64,000 bases of DNA, taken from positions 10,214,501-10,278,500 of the forward strand of contig NC_064615.1 in NCBI RefSeq assembly GCF_023898315.1, written 5' to 3'. Origin of the DNA: Schistocerca nitens. Taxonomy: Eukaryota; Arthropoda; Insecta; Orthoptera; Acrididae. The notes beneath the pieces were generated by a model. The model saw only the letters and a list, made by a program, of their open reading frames with translations, was not told the DNA's origin and did not search any database. Shown one piece after another: positions 12,104 to 23,270 of this stretch (its first letter is position 1; the number at the start of each line of letters is the position of its first letter). The position numbers and the translations under genes are program-made.

Positions 12104-12285
12104 TATTGTGCCTGTTTACATACAAGATCTCTGTATTTGAATACGCAGGCCTATACCAGTTTCTTTGGCGGTTCATTGTGATTCACTTCTGTAGCTGCAA
12201 AGTGGCAGTTGTCCACTCTCAGTGTCAAGTGTGTTGTATGTAGCCCCTTGAACACCTCTTCCAATTGTTGAACATGTTCCTCCAT

Positions 12286-12495
12286 CAGGAATGAGATTTT
12301 CACTCTGCAACGGAGTGTGCGCTGATATGAAACTTCCTGACGGATTAAAACTGTGCCGGACCGAGACTCGAACTCAGGACCTTTGCCTTTCGCGGGCAAG
12401 TGCAGGCAAGTAGAGCACTTGCCAGCGAAAGGCAAAGGTCCCGATTTCGAGTCCCAGTCTGGCACACAGTTTTAATCCACCAGGAACTTTCATGT
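12286..12495. mobile_element. SINE-B in palindromic (head-to-head) form
   Basis: SINE-B has an outer gagattttcactctgca end, then gaaacttcctg and a tRNA-like core. Here the core occurs twice in opposite orientation: arms 12327-12403 and 12415-12493 with about 11 nt between them. Both arms carry the tRNA-like cctttgcctttcgc block and the B-box-like actcgaa/ttcgagt. Confidence 0.85.
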
Positions 12496-13074
12496 TCATC
12501 TTTTTAGAGAACACAATTGTGTCATTCGGATAAATCGTACTCTAACTACTCTAGTCAACAGCTTTAGAAATCTGCTGGCATCTTTTTGAGACCAAGAGGA
12601 GCTCTAGAATATTGGTAATGACCCGATCCAGTGTTAGGTCCGCCTTCCAGAACTACATCCAGCTGCCGATAACCATTTTTCAAATCCAACGTAAAAAAAA
12701 TACTGGCATTGACCTAAATCGTCCCACGTTCTCCATTATGTTTTGTGCGTCATTGCTTTCATATGTTAATGTTTATTTTATTCTTGTGGAATCCTGTGCT
12801 TTGTGGACATTTTCTTTTTTCTTTACTAGTAGTATTATAAGTTACAATGATTTCATGTACTGTCAAGCTACGTGACTGGAATAGTAATTACAATTGCACA
12901 CCTTTTTGATATGAGGAGGGAAGTGACATGTATTCCTTCCTCTCAGATGGAGTACCAAGATGAGTTTCGTAATCCTGAGGATTCTACATCGATTTTGAGG
13001 GTGATCAGTGGATACGTTGCAAATCCAGACGCTGTAAGCAAGAATATTTTTAGCTAAGCAAGCAGACTTCATAC
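12496..13074. other. Unassigned stretch
   Basis: AT-rich, no supported frame. It lies at the 3' end of a minus-strand gypsy-type pol relic and could be decayed pol, but I see no motif. Confidence 0.35.
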
Positions 13075-13974
13075 TCAGTAGCCACCGGTAGACTTTGAAA
13101 GTAACCTACAATATCTGAGAAGTGAGAAATAAAATATATATGTTACAGGAAACATATACTTCTTGGCACCATCCTGTGATTTATTTGGAATAAATATAAC
13201 AGGTGCACTCCACGGGCATTCCAACGGCTCTGCAATGTGTAATACTCGCACTTTGCTCAGCAGGTCAGTACCATCCACAATCAACCAGTTACTCTGGGTA
13301 GCTGTGGATGGCACTTACGAAGTACTAACTTCTCTGTACCTCTTGGAACTTTATCACGCAAATTTATCTTTACCGCGTGTGGCTGCAGTTTCTTTGGCAA
13401 CACCTGCGTGATAGGTGGACCTCGCAGTGATGTAGCACTTGCAGTTCCCACCCAGTTCCACTGTATACCGCAAAAGGTCAATTTTTTTCTTGATGCTTAT
13501 CCAGAATTTCAAATCCTCGCATCACACAGTACTTCTCGCTGACATGTGGCAACACTTCCACATGCTCCTGAAATTTTCTTGTTCCAGTGCAGAAACTGTT
13601 CAGTGTTTTGCCTAATGACATCCTACTCCACCTGGCCTAAAATGTAGAAACTTCAGTTCTTTCTACCTAAGAGGTTCTGACTAATCACTGTCAGATGAGC
13701 CTTTGTGTCTAGCAAATATTCACGTTCTGTTCCACTCATTTTGTGTGAAAAATGAGCAGCATTGCGTGTCTGCAATGTTTTTGCAGTATTTTGTTTTGCT
13801 GGGAATTTTGTCCGACAGTTGAGGCATTCACTTTCTCGGTTAAGGAATGCTTGTCTTGACTTTGTCTATCCTGTTTCGTACTTCGACAATGATGCACCCA
13901 ATGCCCCCCTTCCCCACATTTGTGAGATTAGGTTTCGCGGCGTTGTTTCTTAATGTGGCCATTACGTCGACAAA

Positions 13975-14160
13975 TGGCTCAAATGGCTCTGAGGTCTATG
14001 GGACTTAACATCTGAGGTCATCAGTCCCCGAGAACTTAGAACTACTTAAACCTAACTAACCTAAGGACATCCATGCCCGAGGCAGGATTCGAACCTACGA
14101 CCGTAGCGGTCGCGCTTCCAGACTGAAGCGCCTAGAACCGCTTGCCCACACCGGCCGGCT
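13975..14160 (-). mobile_element. SINE-A, copy 3
   Basis: Minus-strand SINE-A with the usual gaaccg, B-box-like gaacctacgac and agccat ends. It separates the gag from the nucleocapsid part of the gypsy-type relic. A clean target duplication was not seen. Confidence 0.88.
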
Positions 14161-14628
14161 TACTGGGTAGAAATGGCCCTTTTCTCATGTTGCCTGACAA
14201 CTCTAATAGCTGCGGCTCTGATCTTTCTCAGTGTGTCAGCTGAAAATTCTCTATAAACATATATAATGCCCTGTTTTCTGCCTCGTGCAGAATAACTCTG
14301 TTTCCGCACGCTACACCGGTTCATAGGTTTGTCCATTAATTTTTCTAATCCAGTTTAAAAATGCTTCTACTAAACTTTTCCTTAAACACTTCGCACTATT
14401 CTGCTTGTGGTACAGACGGCAGTCCGTTAGCTAACTGTTCCAACACCTACACTTCATTTAATACTTTGTGGTATATGACATATATTTTGGCGACTCCAGC
14501 CAACCTTAACTGAGCCAGACTCATGCACATTTCATCCGTCTAATGACCTAAGTGAGCGGCAACCTTCAAATAATTAATAAATACATACACGTTAATAGAA
14601 TCTTCCGTCGGTTCTTGGGAGAACAACA

Positions 14629-14714
14629 TTATAATAAATGAAAAGCACCAGTTTGCTTTTGTCCTACAATATATTGTAGAACAAAAGCAAACCGATGTTT
14701 TTCATTTATTATAA
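14629..14714. repeat. 86-bp near-perfect palindrome
   Basis: Arms of about 42 bp (ttataataaatg to gtcctacaat and its complement) meet at a tatat centre. A cross-shaped or hairpin-forming sequence inside the gag relic. May be a tiny MITE flanked by TA. Confidence 0.85.
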
Positions 14715-14910
14715 ATACATACACTTTCTTACCAGTCTTAGACTAGCTGCTATAGGATCTGCAGAAGGGATAGATACATTCAAAAGAATTTTTGTTTAAA
14801 CTGACTCGTATTGTACTTAGCAACCTGTTTCTGTAACGCAACATTAATATCTAAAAGTGAAGCGACTTGCCACTTCAAAAGCTCATCTGCTTCGTGCATC
14901 ATGGCCGTCC

Positions 14911-15103
14911 AAAATGGCTCTGAGCACTATGGGACTTAACTTCTGAGGTCATCAGTCCCCTAGAATTTAGAATTACTCAAACCTAACTAACCTAAGGACA
15001 TCACACACATCCATGCCCGAGGCAGGATTCGAACCTGCGACCGTGGCAGTCACGCGGTTCCAGACTGTAGCGCCTAGAACCGCTCGGCCACTACGGCCGG
15101 CCT
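14911..15103 (-). mobile_element. SINE-A, copy 4
   Basis: Well-preserved minus-strand copy. It has a tRNA-like head near 15040-15103 with a B-box-like ggttcgaatcc reverse complement, and tail aatggctctgagc at 14915. Confidence 0.9.
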
Positions 15104-15869
15104 GGGCGACCATGTTTCCAGCATTGGTGTAGCGACCGTCAGACTGTTACACAGATTATGAGGGACCACAACTGTAAGTATACAGACAAGGACACTACGA
15201 AACTGATTTATGTCTTATCATGGCCCAGCGATATTTGTTACACAGCTGTGCTTCGTACCACCCTTTTTATAACTATCTCATGTAACTGGCACTGTCTTTG
15301 TACATCGCAGTCTCATGTCCGGATAAATTACAATATTGCCTTATGACGGATCGAAGGTACCATTCTCTAGAGTTGCCCTGGATTGTGAGTGTTCAGCAAA
15401 CTCTTGCACTTTTACAAAAATTACTTTCAGACCCATGTGAACGTCCCGCCTAATTGTCACGGCCGTAACACGTAAAACAAAAGCCAGAGAAAGACACTCA
15501 CCAACGTGTAATGCTGGACTGCGAGGTGAGGATTAAGGCGCGATGGTGGAGCCAAGTACACCTCTGATGTCGGATGCCTTCTTACAGCAACACTTCTGAC
15601 ACCAAATTCAGCATCCTAGAACGTTACTTGGGGTGTAGAAGTGAGGTCAGTTCAAAATCAGAACATGACCGACAGCTGACCATCCAGGAGACATGTGTAT
15701 GCCAACTCAGAGGATAGATGCCTGTCTGATGCCCGTGGCCAGTATTAAAACAGTATTGTAATACTAAACATTTATTGTCCACAAAATATAAAAGTTGACA
15801 CATTGATGTTGAGGCAGCCAACATGAGGCCAGCTGGCGGTACTGTCCTACCGCTTCACGCATCAGTCAG
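15104..15869. other. Unassigned stretch upstream of the THAP relic
   Basis: No recognised repeat or coding content. Confidence 0.4.
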
Positions 15870-16114
15870 CACTCGGCACGCAGTCAGTGGACTGCGATTC
15901 GGCAGTAGTGACGTCACAGTCACCTTGCTTGCTTCAGCGCTCAACCGTGTCTGAGCAAAGCCTTCTAGATACAAGGCCTACGCACGTGACGTCACAAACT
16001 GTTGGCCATCTTATCTTTAGTCGGCAGTCCTGTTGACGTGTATGTTGTGTTGAAAGTGTGTGCCACGTGAAACTGATACAGATTTCATACAGTATTCGCC
16101 TACAGTTCTTCAGT
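15870..16114 (+). promoter_or_regulatory. Promoter-like patch with two CRE palindromes
   Basis: Two perfect TGACGTCA palindromes occur at about 15909-15916 and 15986-15993. The second overlaps a CACGTG E-box and is followed by GGCCATCTT, a YY1-like motif. A third TGACGTCA lies far downstream at about 17336. The patch sits directly upstream of a THAP-coding ATG. Function is inferred from motif grouping only. Confidence 0.45.
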
Positions 16115-16272
16115 ATGGGATACAAGTGTTGCGTTCTCTTTTGCCAGGGAAATTATAAATCCCAAAAAGGCATTAAAGTGGACATGTTTCGATTTCCCAA
16201 ATGTGTGAAGTTGAGAAATCGCTAGGTTGCAGCTATTCCCAGACAGGAAGTTGTGTCTACGCATCATTCAAG
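16115..16272 (+). pseudogene. THAP-domain exon with one stop codon
   Basis: The ATG at 16115 opens MGYKCCVLFCQGNY, the start of a THAP zinc-binding domain (C-x2-4-C near the N-terminus). It continues with DMFRFPKCVKLRNR, then a TAG at 16223-16225 exactly where THAP domains have the conserved Trp, then VAAIPRQEVVSTHHSRV, matching the AIPR...HSR block. The frame is otherwise uninterrupted. After the HSR codons the sequence reads aagggtaaat, a possible splice donor, which is where THAP genes commonly leave exon 1. The C-x2-H half would lie in a following exon that I cannot find. Could be a host THAP gene exon, a retro- or segmental copy, or the 5' end of a P-like transposase. Confidence 0.65.
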
Positions 16273-17594
16273 GGTAAATAAATGACAAAAAATTTATAGC
16301 GTGTTTATAGCGTGTTATTTGTTTCCATTGCACCACATCTGCCAATTGTTTTTAAAAGCAGTGATGTACAACGTATCAGTATCATTTGTTTCTTAATTCT
16401 GGACCATTGGTGCGAGGTTAATACGAGGCTGGCTGTGAAACGTCTCTCATATCCGCAACTGTTGTCACACAGAATAGTTATATTAATTAGTGTGAGTCAA
16501 AAATGTTTAGTATTCCTAATCATTCCGACCAGATTATTGAGTTACCAGTACTTTTATTTGGAATAGCTGCAGAATGATTTTGTTCAGTTTTACGTATACA
16601 GCTATTCGGAAATAATTTCAATTTGAGTAAACTACCTTAGGAAATTGTTTTAAGGAATTCAGTGTTCGACAGATTAAGCAGTATATAAAGCAGAATTTCG
16701 AGGTAAGTGCATTGTGATTAAATTAACAGCACTCTGCCACACGAATTTCAGTCAAGGATATAGGAGAAACAATCTTTTCATGGTTAAGGTTCTAAAGTTC
16801 TGGAGAAACAGGCAAATAAAATATTTTTTCGGGTTTTTTGATTTATTAAACATTATGTCAGGAGGTGCTCCATTTCGTCGAATGATCTGAGTTTCGTGTG
16901 AGGACAGCAAATTTTAAAGTGGAGAGGAAAATTTACGAATATAACTGGGGAAACAAATTCTTAAATTCTGTAGGAGCTCCATCTGCTTTATTTAAAACCG
17001 AAAACATCTGCTTGTTGTTGCATATTGCCGATTTTTTACTGCAAGAAAACGCAGCTCCTGAGGTAAAAGAATTTAAAATTACAGTTTGTATTCAAGCCTA
17101 GAAACGCGTATTTAAGGCAAATCGTCAAAATAATTTTACATCTTGAAATAACATAGAGCAGTTTTGTTCAGTTACTTTACGCAATGATATAAATTTCCAT
17201 ACTTTCATTACAAGGCCATGTAGAAGAGGAAAGCACGAGAATCCCTATGTGGTCTCAGCTCTTACACTCGTAAAGTTCGTATAGCTGCAGAGTGCTTAAC
17301 AGGAGCGTTCCGATACAGACCCGGCCATCAGTATGTGACGTCACAAGTGTGCGCGCAGGCCTGTAGTCTAGGTGGTGTTGGTGTGAGCCAAGTGAGGCTG
17401 CACCAAGATTCCGGGAGGCAATGGCCGGGGCACCTATGGCGCTGTCATGGACTGCGCATAGGGAAGGCATCTGCCAGCCCTGCTGAGAACACGTGAAGTC
17501 GTGTAGAGAAGTACTGCGAACTACCATCAAGAAAGAGCGAATGGCACCATCGAAGTCTGCCTCAGGAACAGAGGCGAGTGGCATCAACGGGTCA

Positions 17595-17595
<1 letters not shown>
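16273..17595. other. Unassigned AT-rich stretch with splice-donor-like sites
   Basis: Consensus-like donors occur at about 16701 (gaggtaagt) and 17059 (gaggtaaaa). An open frame at 16898-17101 is not recognised. If the THAP exon is part of a gene, its introns would fall here; nothing confirms this. Confidence 0.3.

Positions 17596-17641
<46 letters not shown>
17596..17641. repeat. (CA)23 microsatellite
   Basis: Uninterrupted CA dinucleotide run. Confidence 0.99.
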
Positions 17642-17645
<4 letters not shown>

Positions 17646-18989
17646 TCAATTTGATACCAGACCCTGCTGTTTTGGCCTCCAGAAGGCTTGACAGATGGTG
17701 ATGGGTACAGCTATCCAGCAGTCTTGATTTAGTAGTCAGCACTGCGGTGTACAGTGACCATGTGCATCAGGCAGGACTTACTGCTCTGTAGGCAATCGAG
17801 GGCGACTGGAAGAGCAAAGGTTCGACTGACATACTCCTCTCCCCCAAAAAGATGTCTGCAAACTCAATAGAACTCCACCAGAAAAAAAGTAGAGTTTACA
17901 CAGGACGAGATCATGAGCTCCGCTATGGTGAGGTAGAAGTGATACTTATGTACCATTCATCCCAGTTTTACTGCATGTCAGGTTTCTTGGTCGCTTCGGG
18001 ATTGCATTCTTCACCTTCCAGACTGTCTTTTCTGCGAAGCAAGTAATCTGAATGTTTGTTCTTGCGTCTGACTTACGGTTTCTTGTGACACTGTGCTCAG
18101 TCACCATTACAACGAATCCCTCCAGCACCATTATGTCATTTTGCGGTGTTGCTGAATTGGGTGCTCAGCTCACTCACGATGTTGCATCATCTTCGATGTT
18201 CGCTGCTGCTCCATCATTAATCCTTTGTCGCTGCCATTCAGCCTGGATACTGCCCCATCCTGCCCAGACTTTACTGTTGCCAGGGAAGGGCAGTAAAATT
18301 TTTCTGGCTGCTCCAAGTAGACTACTCTGTTATGTAACAATACACACTGCACCACTTAGTGATGGAATGTGCTCAAAATTTGATACTCTTCTTCCTGGCA
18401 GTTTAGCCCTACCAATACCAATGAATTTTCTGTAATGTGCATAACGAAGGGGCAAGGAGTACTTTGTGACCATCACTAAATAAAATTTTAAAAAGAATAT
18501 TGGTTAATTGTTATTTTTTATATTAAAAACACTTTTAAAAATTTTCTGTTGTGTAAGTATGGTCCAGAACCTGAAATTGTCGATAAGCACTCTCTTAGAA
18601 GTATCAAGGTAATGTGCACTTCCTAGGGGGGCGGCAAAAAATTTAAAAATGCAAATTTCGTTAATTATTGCCAAATCGTACTCATAACGTACTTTTTAAA
18701 CAAATACTAATGTGTAAATAAAGTACCAAACCTGAAAACATTGAATATGAACTTCATAGGGAAGAGGGAAGTCTAAAGCTAAGACTTAAATATTTGGGTC
18801 AAGTTTAACTGAAAAAATTAAAACATTTCTGGAATCTGGTATAAGAATTCATTAAAATGGATAAATTTTTTTCAAAATTTTAAAATTTATAGCTGTTGAC
18901 TAAATAACAATATTTCCAAAAGATGTGCATAAAGTAACCTCCCCTTGGTACTGCTATAGTGAAACGTTATTCATTGATTGCTGACTATG
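17642..18989. other. Unassigned stretch
   Basis: No motif-bearing frame. AT-rich from about 18470 onward. Confidence 0.4.
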
Positions 18990-19825
18990 GCATGAGATCA
19001 GTTCCTAGCTACTCTCGATGGGGACTCGTGTATGTGTTTCCTGAGCAACGTGTCTTCCATTACTTGAGTTACCCAAGTCTCATACAGAATTGACCAGTTG
19101 AAGGCGTATGCGACACCCATCGGTGAAGAGAAGGTGATGCCAATCCTGAGCAGTCCAATCGGCATGTTGTTTGACCAATCTGTACCGCGCTGAATGGTGT
19201 CGTGGTTGCAAAGATGGACCTCGCCATGGACGCCGGGAGTGAAGTTGCGCATTATGCAGCCTATTGTGCACAGTTTGAGTCGTAACACGACATCGCGTGG
19301 CTGCTCGAAAAGCATTATTCAACATGGTGGCGTTTCTGTCAGGGTTCCTCCGATCCAAAATCCGTAGTTAGCGGTCATCCATTGCAGTAGTAGCCATTGG
19401 GTGGCCTGACCGAGGCATGTCATCGACAGTTCTGTCTCTCTGTATCTCCTCCACGTCTGAACAATATCGCTTTGGTTCACTCCGAGATGACTGGACGCTT
19501 CCCTTGTTGAGAGCCCTTCCTGGCACAAAGTAACAATGCGGACGCGATCGAACCGCGGTATTGACTGTGTATGCATGGTTGAACTACAGACAACACGAGC
19601 CGTGTACCTCCTTCCTGGTGGAATGACTGGAACTGATCGGCCGTCGCACCCCCTCCGTCTAATACGCGTTGCTCATGCATGGTTGTTCACATCTTTGGGC
19701 AGGTTTAGTGACATCTCTGAACAGACAAAGGGACTGTGTCTGTGATACAATATCCACAGTCAACGTCTACCTTCAGGATTTCTGGGGACTGGGGTGATGC
19801 AAAACGTTTTTTGATGTGTGTGTAT
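18990..19825 (-). pseudogene. Tc1-like transposase relic, N-terminal half
   Basis: Minus strand. The HTH region starts near 19576 (IPRFDRVRIVTLCQEGLSTREASSHLGV by sense, two adjacent blocks). After a frame change comes NNAFRAATRCRVTTQTVHNRL, then HHLLFTDGCRIRLQ near 19100, which matches the first catalytic block (FSDESRF) with the Glu-Ser replaced. The catalytic second and third acidic residues are absent because the copy stops at about 18990. The 5' UTR-like part runs to about 19825. Dead fragment. Confidence 0.75.
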
Positions 19826-20619
19826 ACCTAGATGTAAGGCACGACAAAATTAAGGAACACAGAAATGGATCAACTGTCATAAAATATTTTGTTATACGTA
19901 GAAACATCTCGTGTAACACCTGTAAATTAAATGATGTAGTTGTTTATTAAACTGTCATAAAAATGATATAAATTGTCCTTAAGCTTAGATAAAATCTCAC
20001 GTTACAAACAGCACTAACACCATGCAGCAACACGTAGAAATAAGGAAGTCAGGGATGCACAAATAATGTATGGACTATGCCCTGTGTAAAGTACATATGA
20101 CCTGTAACAGAGTTAATATAAGAGTAATATAAATACACCTTTGTACATATAAATATATGAAATGAATATTAAAGATTGTACACTACCTCGAATGTGACAG
20201 TCTCGAAGATTTCCCGTGCTCTCACAACCGAGATACCTAGTTGAGAAGATCTCTAATACAAATCTATGTACTTTCCTACTATCTTTTATTTCTCTTTCTT
20301 AATTGCAAGAACCTTGTTATTTCAGAAAATTTTTCCGAATTCACAATATTTCATAAAGCTATAATATGTCATAACCTCTTTCCTATCTTCCTAAATTCCT
20401 AATTTCTATACAAAAATTGTTAATTTTAAGATCTTCTGTTTCTTACTTATTTTTAAATGTATAAATGTTTAAAGCTCCAGCATTGTCTAACCTTGTTAAA
20501 AAAGAGACGTAACAAAAGTGTTTTGTACAGTTTCATATTACGAAAATACTTGTGTTAGCATCAAGATGCGGTCATTTGTAAATGGCAGAAAAAAATGAAA
20601 ACTTTAGTGATTCTCTGTC
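19826..20619. other. Unassigned AT-rich stretch
   Basis: Very AT-rich, no supported feature. Confidence 0.4.
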
Positions 20620-21038
20620 TGTAAGAAAATACAAAAGAATGCGTCGGTTTTAAGTGAAGAGGAAAGTGGTTTTAGGCAAGGACGATCATGTCTTGAGAAC
20701 TATCACTGTGTCAGTTATTGTAGAACTGCTGAAATAAAAATAAAAGTGTATAAATGACATTTTTGGACCTGTAGAAAACGCATGAGAATTTCCCTACAGT
20801 AAAATTATGAGATACAATGAGAAAGGTTAATGTGAGAGAAAAATGCATTGACCTGGTTAAAAAGTTATAACGTAAAGAAACATGTATTGAACTGGTTAAA
20901 AAGTTATATAAAAACACCAAAGGAATGGTTAAAATCGGAGACGGGTTACTCGAAATATTTTCATTGACAAAAGTCTAAAAAACGGTTATGGAATGTTACG
21001 TGTCCAGTTTACCAGCCCTTCAATGCTTGTTCCAAATA

Positions 21039-22460
21039 CACTCCTGGAAATGGAAAAAAGAACACATTGACACCGGTGTGTCAGACCCACCACACTTGCT
21101 CCGGACACTGCGAGAGGGCTGTACAAGCAATGATCACACGCACGGCACAGCGGACACACCAGGAACCGCGGTGTTGGCCGTCGAATGGCGCTAGCTGCGC
21201 AGCATTTGTGCACCGCCGCCGTCAGTGTCAGCCAGTTTGCCGTGGCATACGGAGCTCCATCGCAGTCTTTAACACTGGTAGCATGCCGCGACAGCGTGGA
21301 CGTGAACCGTATGTGCAGTTGACGGACTTTGAGCGAGGGCGTATAGTGGGCATGCGGGAGGCCGGGTGGACGTACCGTCGAATTGCTCAACACGTGGGGC
21401 GTGAGGTCTCCACAGTACATCGATGTTGTCGCCAGTGGTCGGCGGAAGGTGCACGTGCCCGTCGACCTGGGACCGGACCGCAGCGACGCACGGATGCACG
21501 CCAAGACCGTAGGATCCTACGCAGTGCCGTAGGGGACCGCACCGCCACTTCCCAGCAAATTAGGGACACTGTTGCTCCTGGGGTATCGGCGAGGACCATT
21601 CGCAACCGTCTCCATGAAGCTGGGCTACGGTCCCGCACACCGTTAGGCCGTCTTCCGCTCACGCCCCAACATCGTGCAGCCCGCCTCCAGTGGTGTCGCG
21701 ACAGGCGTGAATGGAGGGACGAATGGAGACGTGTCGTCTTCAGCGATGAGAGTCGCTTCTGCCTTGGTGCCAATGATGGTCGTATGCGTGTTGGGCGCCG
21801 TGCAGGTGAGCGCCACAATCAGGACTGCATACGACCGAGGCACACAGGGCCAACACCCGGCATCATGGTGTGGGGAGCGATCTCCTACACTGGCCGTACA
21901 CCACTGGTGATCGTCGAGGGGACACTGAATAGTGCACGGTACATCCAAACTGTCGTCGAACCCATCGTTCTACCATTCCTAGACCGGCAAGGGAACTTGC
22001 TGTTCCAACAGGACAATGCACGTCCGCATGTATCCCGTGCCACCCAACGTTTTCTAGAAGGTGTAAGTCAACTACCCTGGCCAGCAAGATCTCCGGATCT
22101 GTCCCCCATTGAGCATGTTTGGGACTGGATGAAGCGTCGTCTCACGCGGTCTGCACGTCCAGCACGAACGCTGGTCCAACTGAGGCGCCAGGTGGAAATG
22201 GCATGGCAAGCCGTTCCACAGGACTACATCCAGCATCTCTACGATCGTCTCCATGGGAGAATAGCAGCCTGCATTGCTGCGAAAGGTGGATATACACTGT
22301 ACTAGTGCCGACATTGTGCATGCTCTGTTGCCTGTGTCTATGTGCCTGTGGTTCTGTCAGTGTGATCATGTGATGTATCTGACACCAGGAATGTGTCAAT
22401 AAAGTTTCCCCTTCCTGGGACAATGAATTCACGGTGTTCTTATTTCAATTTCCAGGAGTG
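21039..22460 (+). mobile_element. Structurally intact Tc1-like transposon
   Basis: 1,422 bp. Terminal inverted repeats of about 27 bp start cactcctggaaat at both ends with two mismatches. TA target duplications lie at 21037-21038 and 22461-22462. One uninterrupted transposase frame. Inserted in a LINE relic. Confidence 0.95.
21283..22305 (+). CDS. Tc1-like DDE transposase, full length
   Basis: 340-residue transposase that would bind the element ends and cut and rejoin DNA at TA sites in the nucleus. The ATG at 21283 (MPRQRGREPYV) is chosen because the HTH domain begins right after; the frame is open upstream but has no domain there. First HTH: LTDFERGRIVGMREAG and YRRIAQHVGRE (about residues 9-55). 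Second HTH region: SARTIRNRLHEAG. Catalytic blocks: VFSDESRF (first Asp), FQQDNARPH (second Asp), SPDLSPIEHVW (Glu). Between the second Asp and the Glu I count 32 residues, not the 34 typical of Tc1. It ends in GGYTLY. No stop or frameshift, so it could be translated. Confidence 0.93.
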   Translation: MPRQRGREPYVQLTDFERGRIVGMREAGWTYRRIAQHVGREVSTVHRCCRQWSAEGARARRPGTGPQRRTDARQDRRILRSAVGDRTATSQQIRDTVAPGVSARTIRNRLHEAGLRSRTPLGRLPLTPQHRAARLQWCRDRREWRDEWRRVVFSDESRFCLGANDGRMRVGRRAGERHNQDCIRPRHTGPTPGIMVWGAISYTGRTPLVIVEGTLNSARYIQTVVEPIVLPFLDRQGNLLFQQDNARPHVSRATQRFLEGVSQLPWPARSPDLSPIEHVWDWMKRRLTRSARPARTLVQLRRQVEMAWQAVPQDYIQHLYDRLHGRIAACIAAKGGYTLY

Positions 22461-23270
22461 TAAGTATTGGAGGAAATTTTCAGGGTTGGGATAAAGATTG
22501 GTAGTGATACTCTTCAGTCTCTTTTATTTTTGGACGACCAGCTAATATTGTATCAAGATGAAGAGTATAGGGAATATATGCTGAGAAAGCTTCAAGAGGC
22601 GAGAATTACGACAAGACAGAGTACATGTATATGGGACAGGAGTTGGTGAAAACTGACACAGAGGAAGGAGCAATAAAATGCTGCAGAAGCTACGAATATT
22701 TGAGAACAATAACAGACAGCTCCGGTACATGTGACAAGGATATTACTTCCAAAATAGCAATGGGGAATAGAGCTACTAAAACTTTTAATGGGATAATAGG
22801 GAATAATTATATTCGGCCGGACACTAGGAAAATAATATTTCACAGTGTGGGGAAGAACGTAGTTCTATACGGAGTTGAGATGTGGCCTCAAACGAGGAAA
22901 CTTACGGAGAAAATTAGAATAGTGGATACGGACTATATGAGAAAATATCTGCAGCTGACGAGGAAATTTTGGATGCTATGAAATGAGGAAGTATTACTGG
23001 ATGCAGGTAAGGTGCTCCAAAACGGGATAATAGAACCCTTCATTCATAGGGGCACGCACAGAGAATGCTTGTCCATAGGTGGCCAAGGAAGATTTTAAAC
23101 TGGGAGCCCCTCCGAATGAAGAAGGAAGGGAAGGCTGGGGCTAAGATTGGAACAATACATACGTGAAGCAATGGGAAGCAGAAATCTAGGACCAGATCAC
23201 TAGAAGGAAAGAGGCCTTTGGAGTGTCGGAAACGGCTAACTCCTACGTGATGACACCGAAGCAGAGACGA

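Larger units (their letters stand above)
9749..12178 (-). mobile_element. Tc1-like DNA transposon, interrupted by a mariner
   Basis: Terminal inverted repeats are visible. The left end reads ctgaagcatcaaagaaactg; the right end, reverse-complemented, carries the matching ccaaagaaactggtat core. The body without the nested mariner is about 1.2 kb. The minus-strand transposase is decayed, but the Tc1 pattern is readable: near 9960-9990 it gives SSDMNII followed by a stop where Tc1 proteins have the catalytic Glu (NIIEH). The N-terminal part near 10560-10800 encodes an HTH region followed by several stops. The mariner at 10902-12103 splits it near its 5' (right) end. Confidence 0.85.
13075..14900 (-). 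pseudogene. Gypsy-type LTR retrotransposon gag-protease-RT relic
   Basis: Minus strand, order gag (about 14900-14160), nucleocapsid, protease, RT start. Gag is suggested by EMCMSLAQLRLAGVAKIYV near 14470-14530. Nucleocapsid: KCGEGGHWVHHC at about 13890-13925, a CCHC knuckle whose first Cys reads Ser. Protease: LLDTKAHLTVIS at about 13682-13720, the D-T/S-G motif with Lys for Gly. RT start: CPWSAPVIFIPNKSQDG at 13150-13215. Stops and frameshifts separate the pieces. The pol portion after the RT start is absent and no LTRs are seen. A SINE sits at 13975-14160. Dead copy, described only. Confidence 0.7.
20620..23270 (+). mobile_element. LINE fragment E, split by an intact Tc1 element
   Basis: Plus-strand RT relic. 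Left part: LSEEESGFRQGRSC near 20654-20695 (the RT block ending in GFR-x-GRS). Right part, from 22463: a degenerate FLDDQLIL active-site block (FADD) near 22520-22545, then SYEYLRTITDSSG and YGVEMWP, the RT C-terminal strand order of RTE-like LINEs. Both parts have frameshifts. The Tc1 at 21039-22460 separates them, so the LINE is older. Confidence 0.7.

Noticed and set aside
16898-17101. Second exon of the THAP gene
   Set aside because: There is a donor-like site at its end, but the expected C-x2-H half of the THAP domain is absent and no acceptor can be fixed.
17255-17638. Val/Cys-rich N-terminus of a minus-strand frame
   Set aside because: Produced by the (CA)n tract; the remaining frame has no recognised domain.
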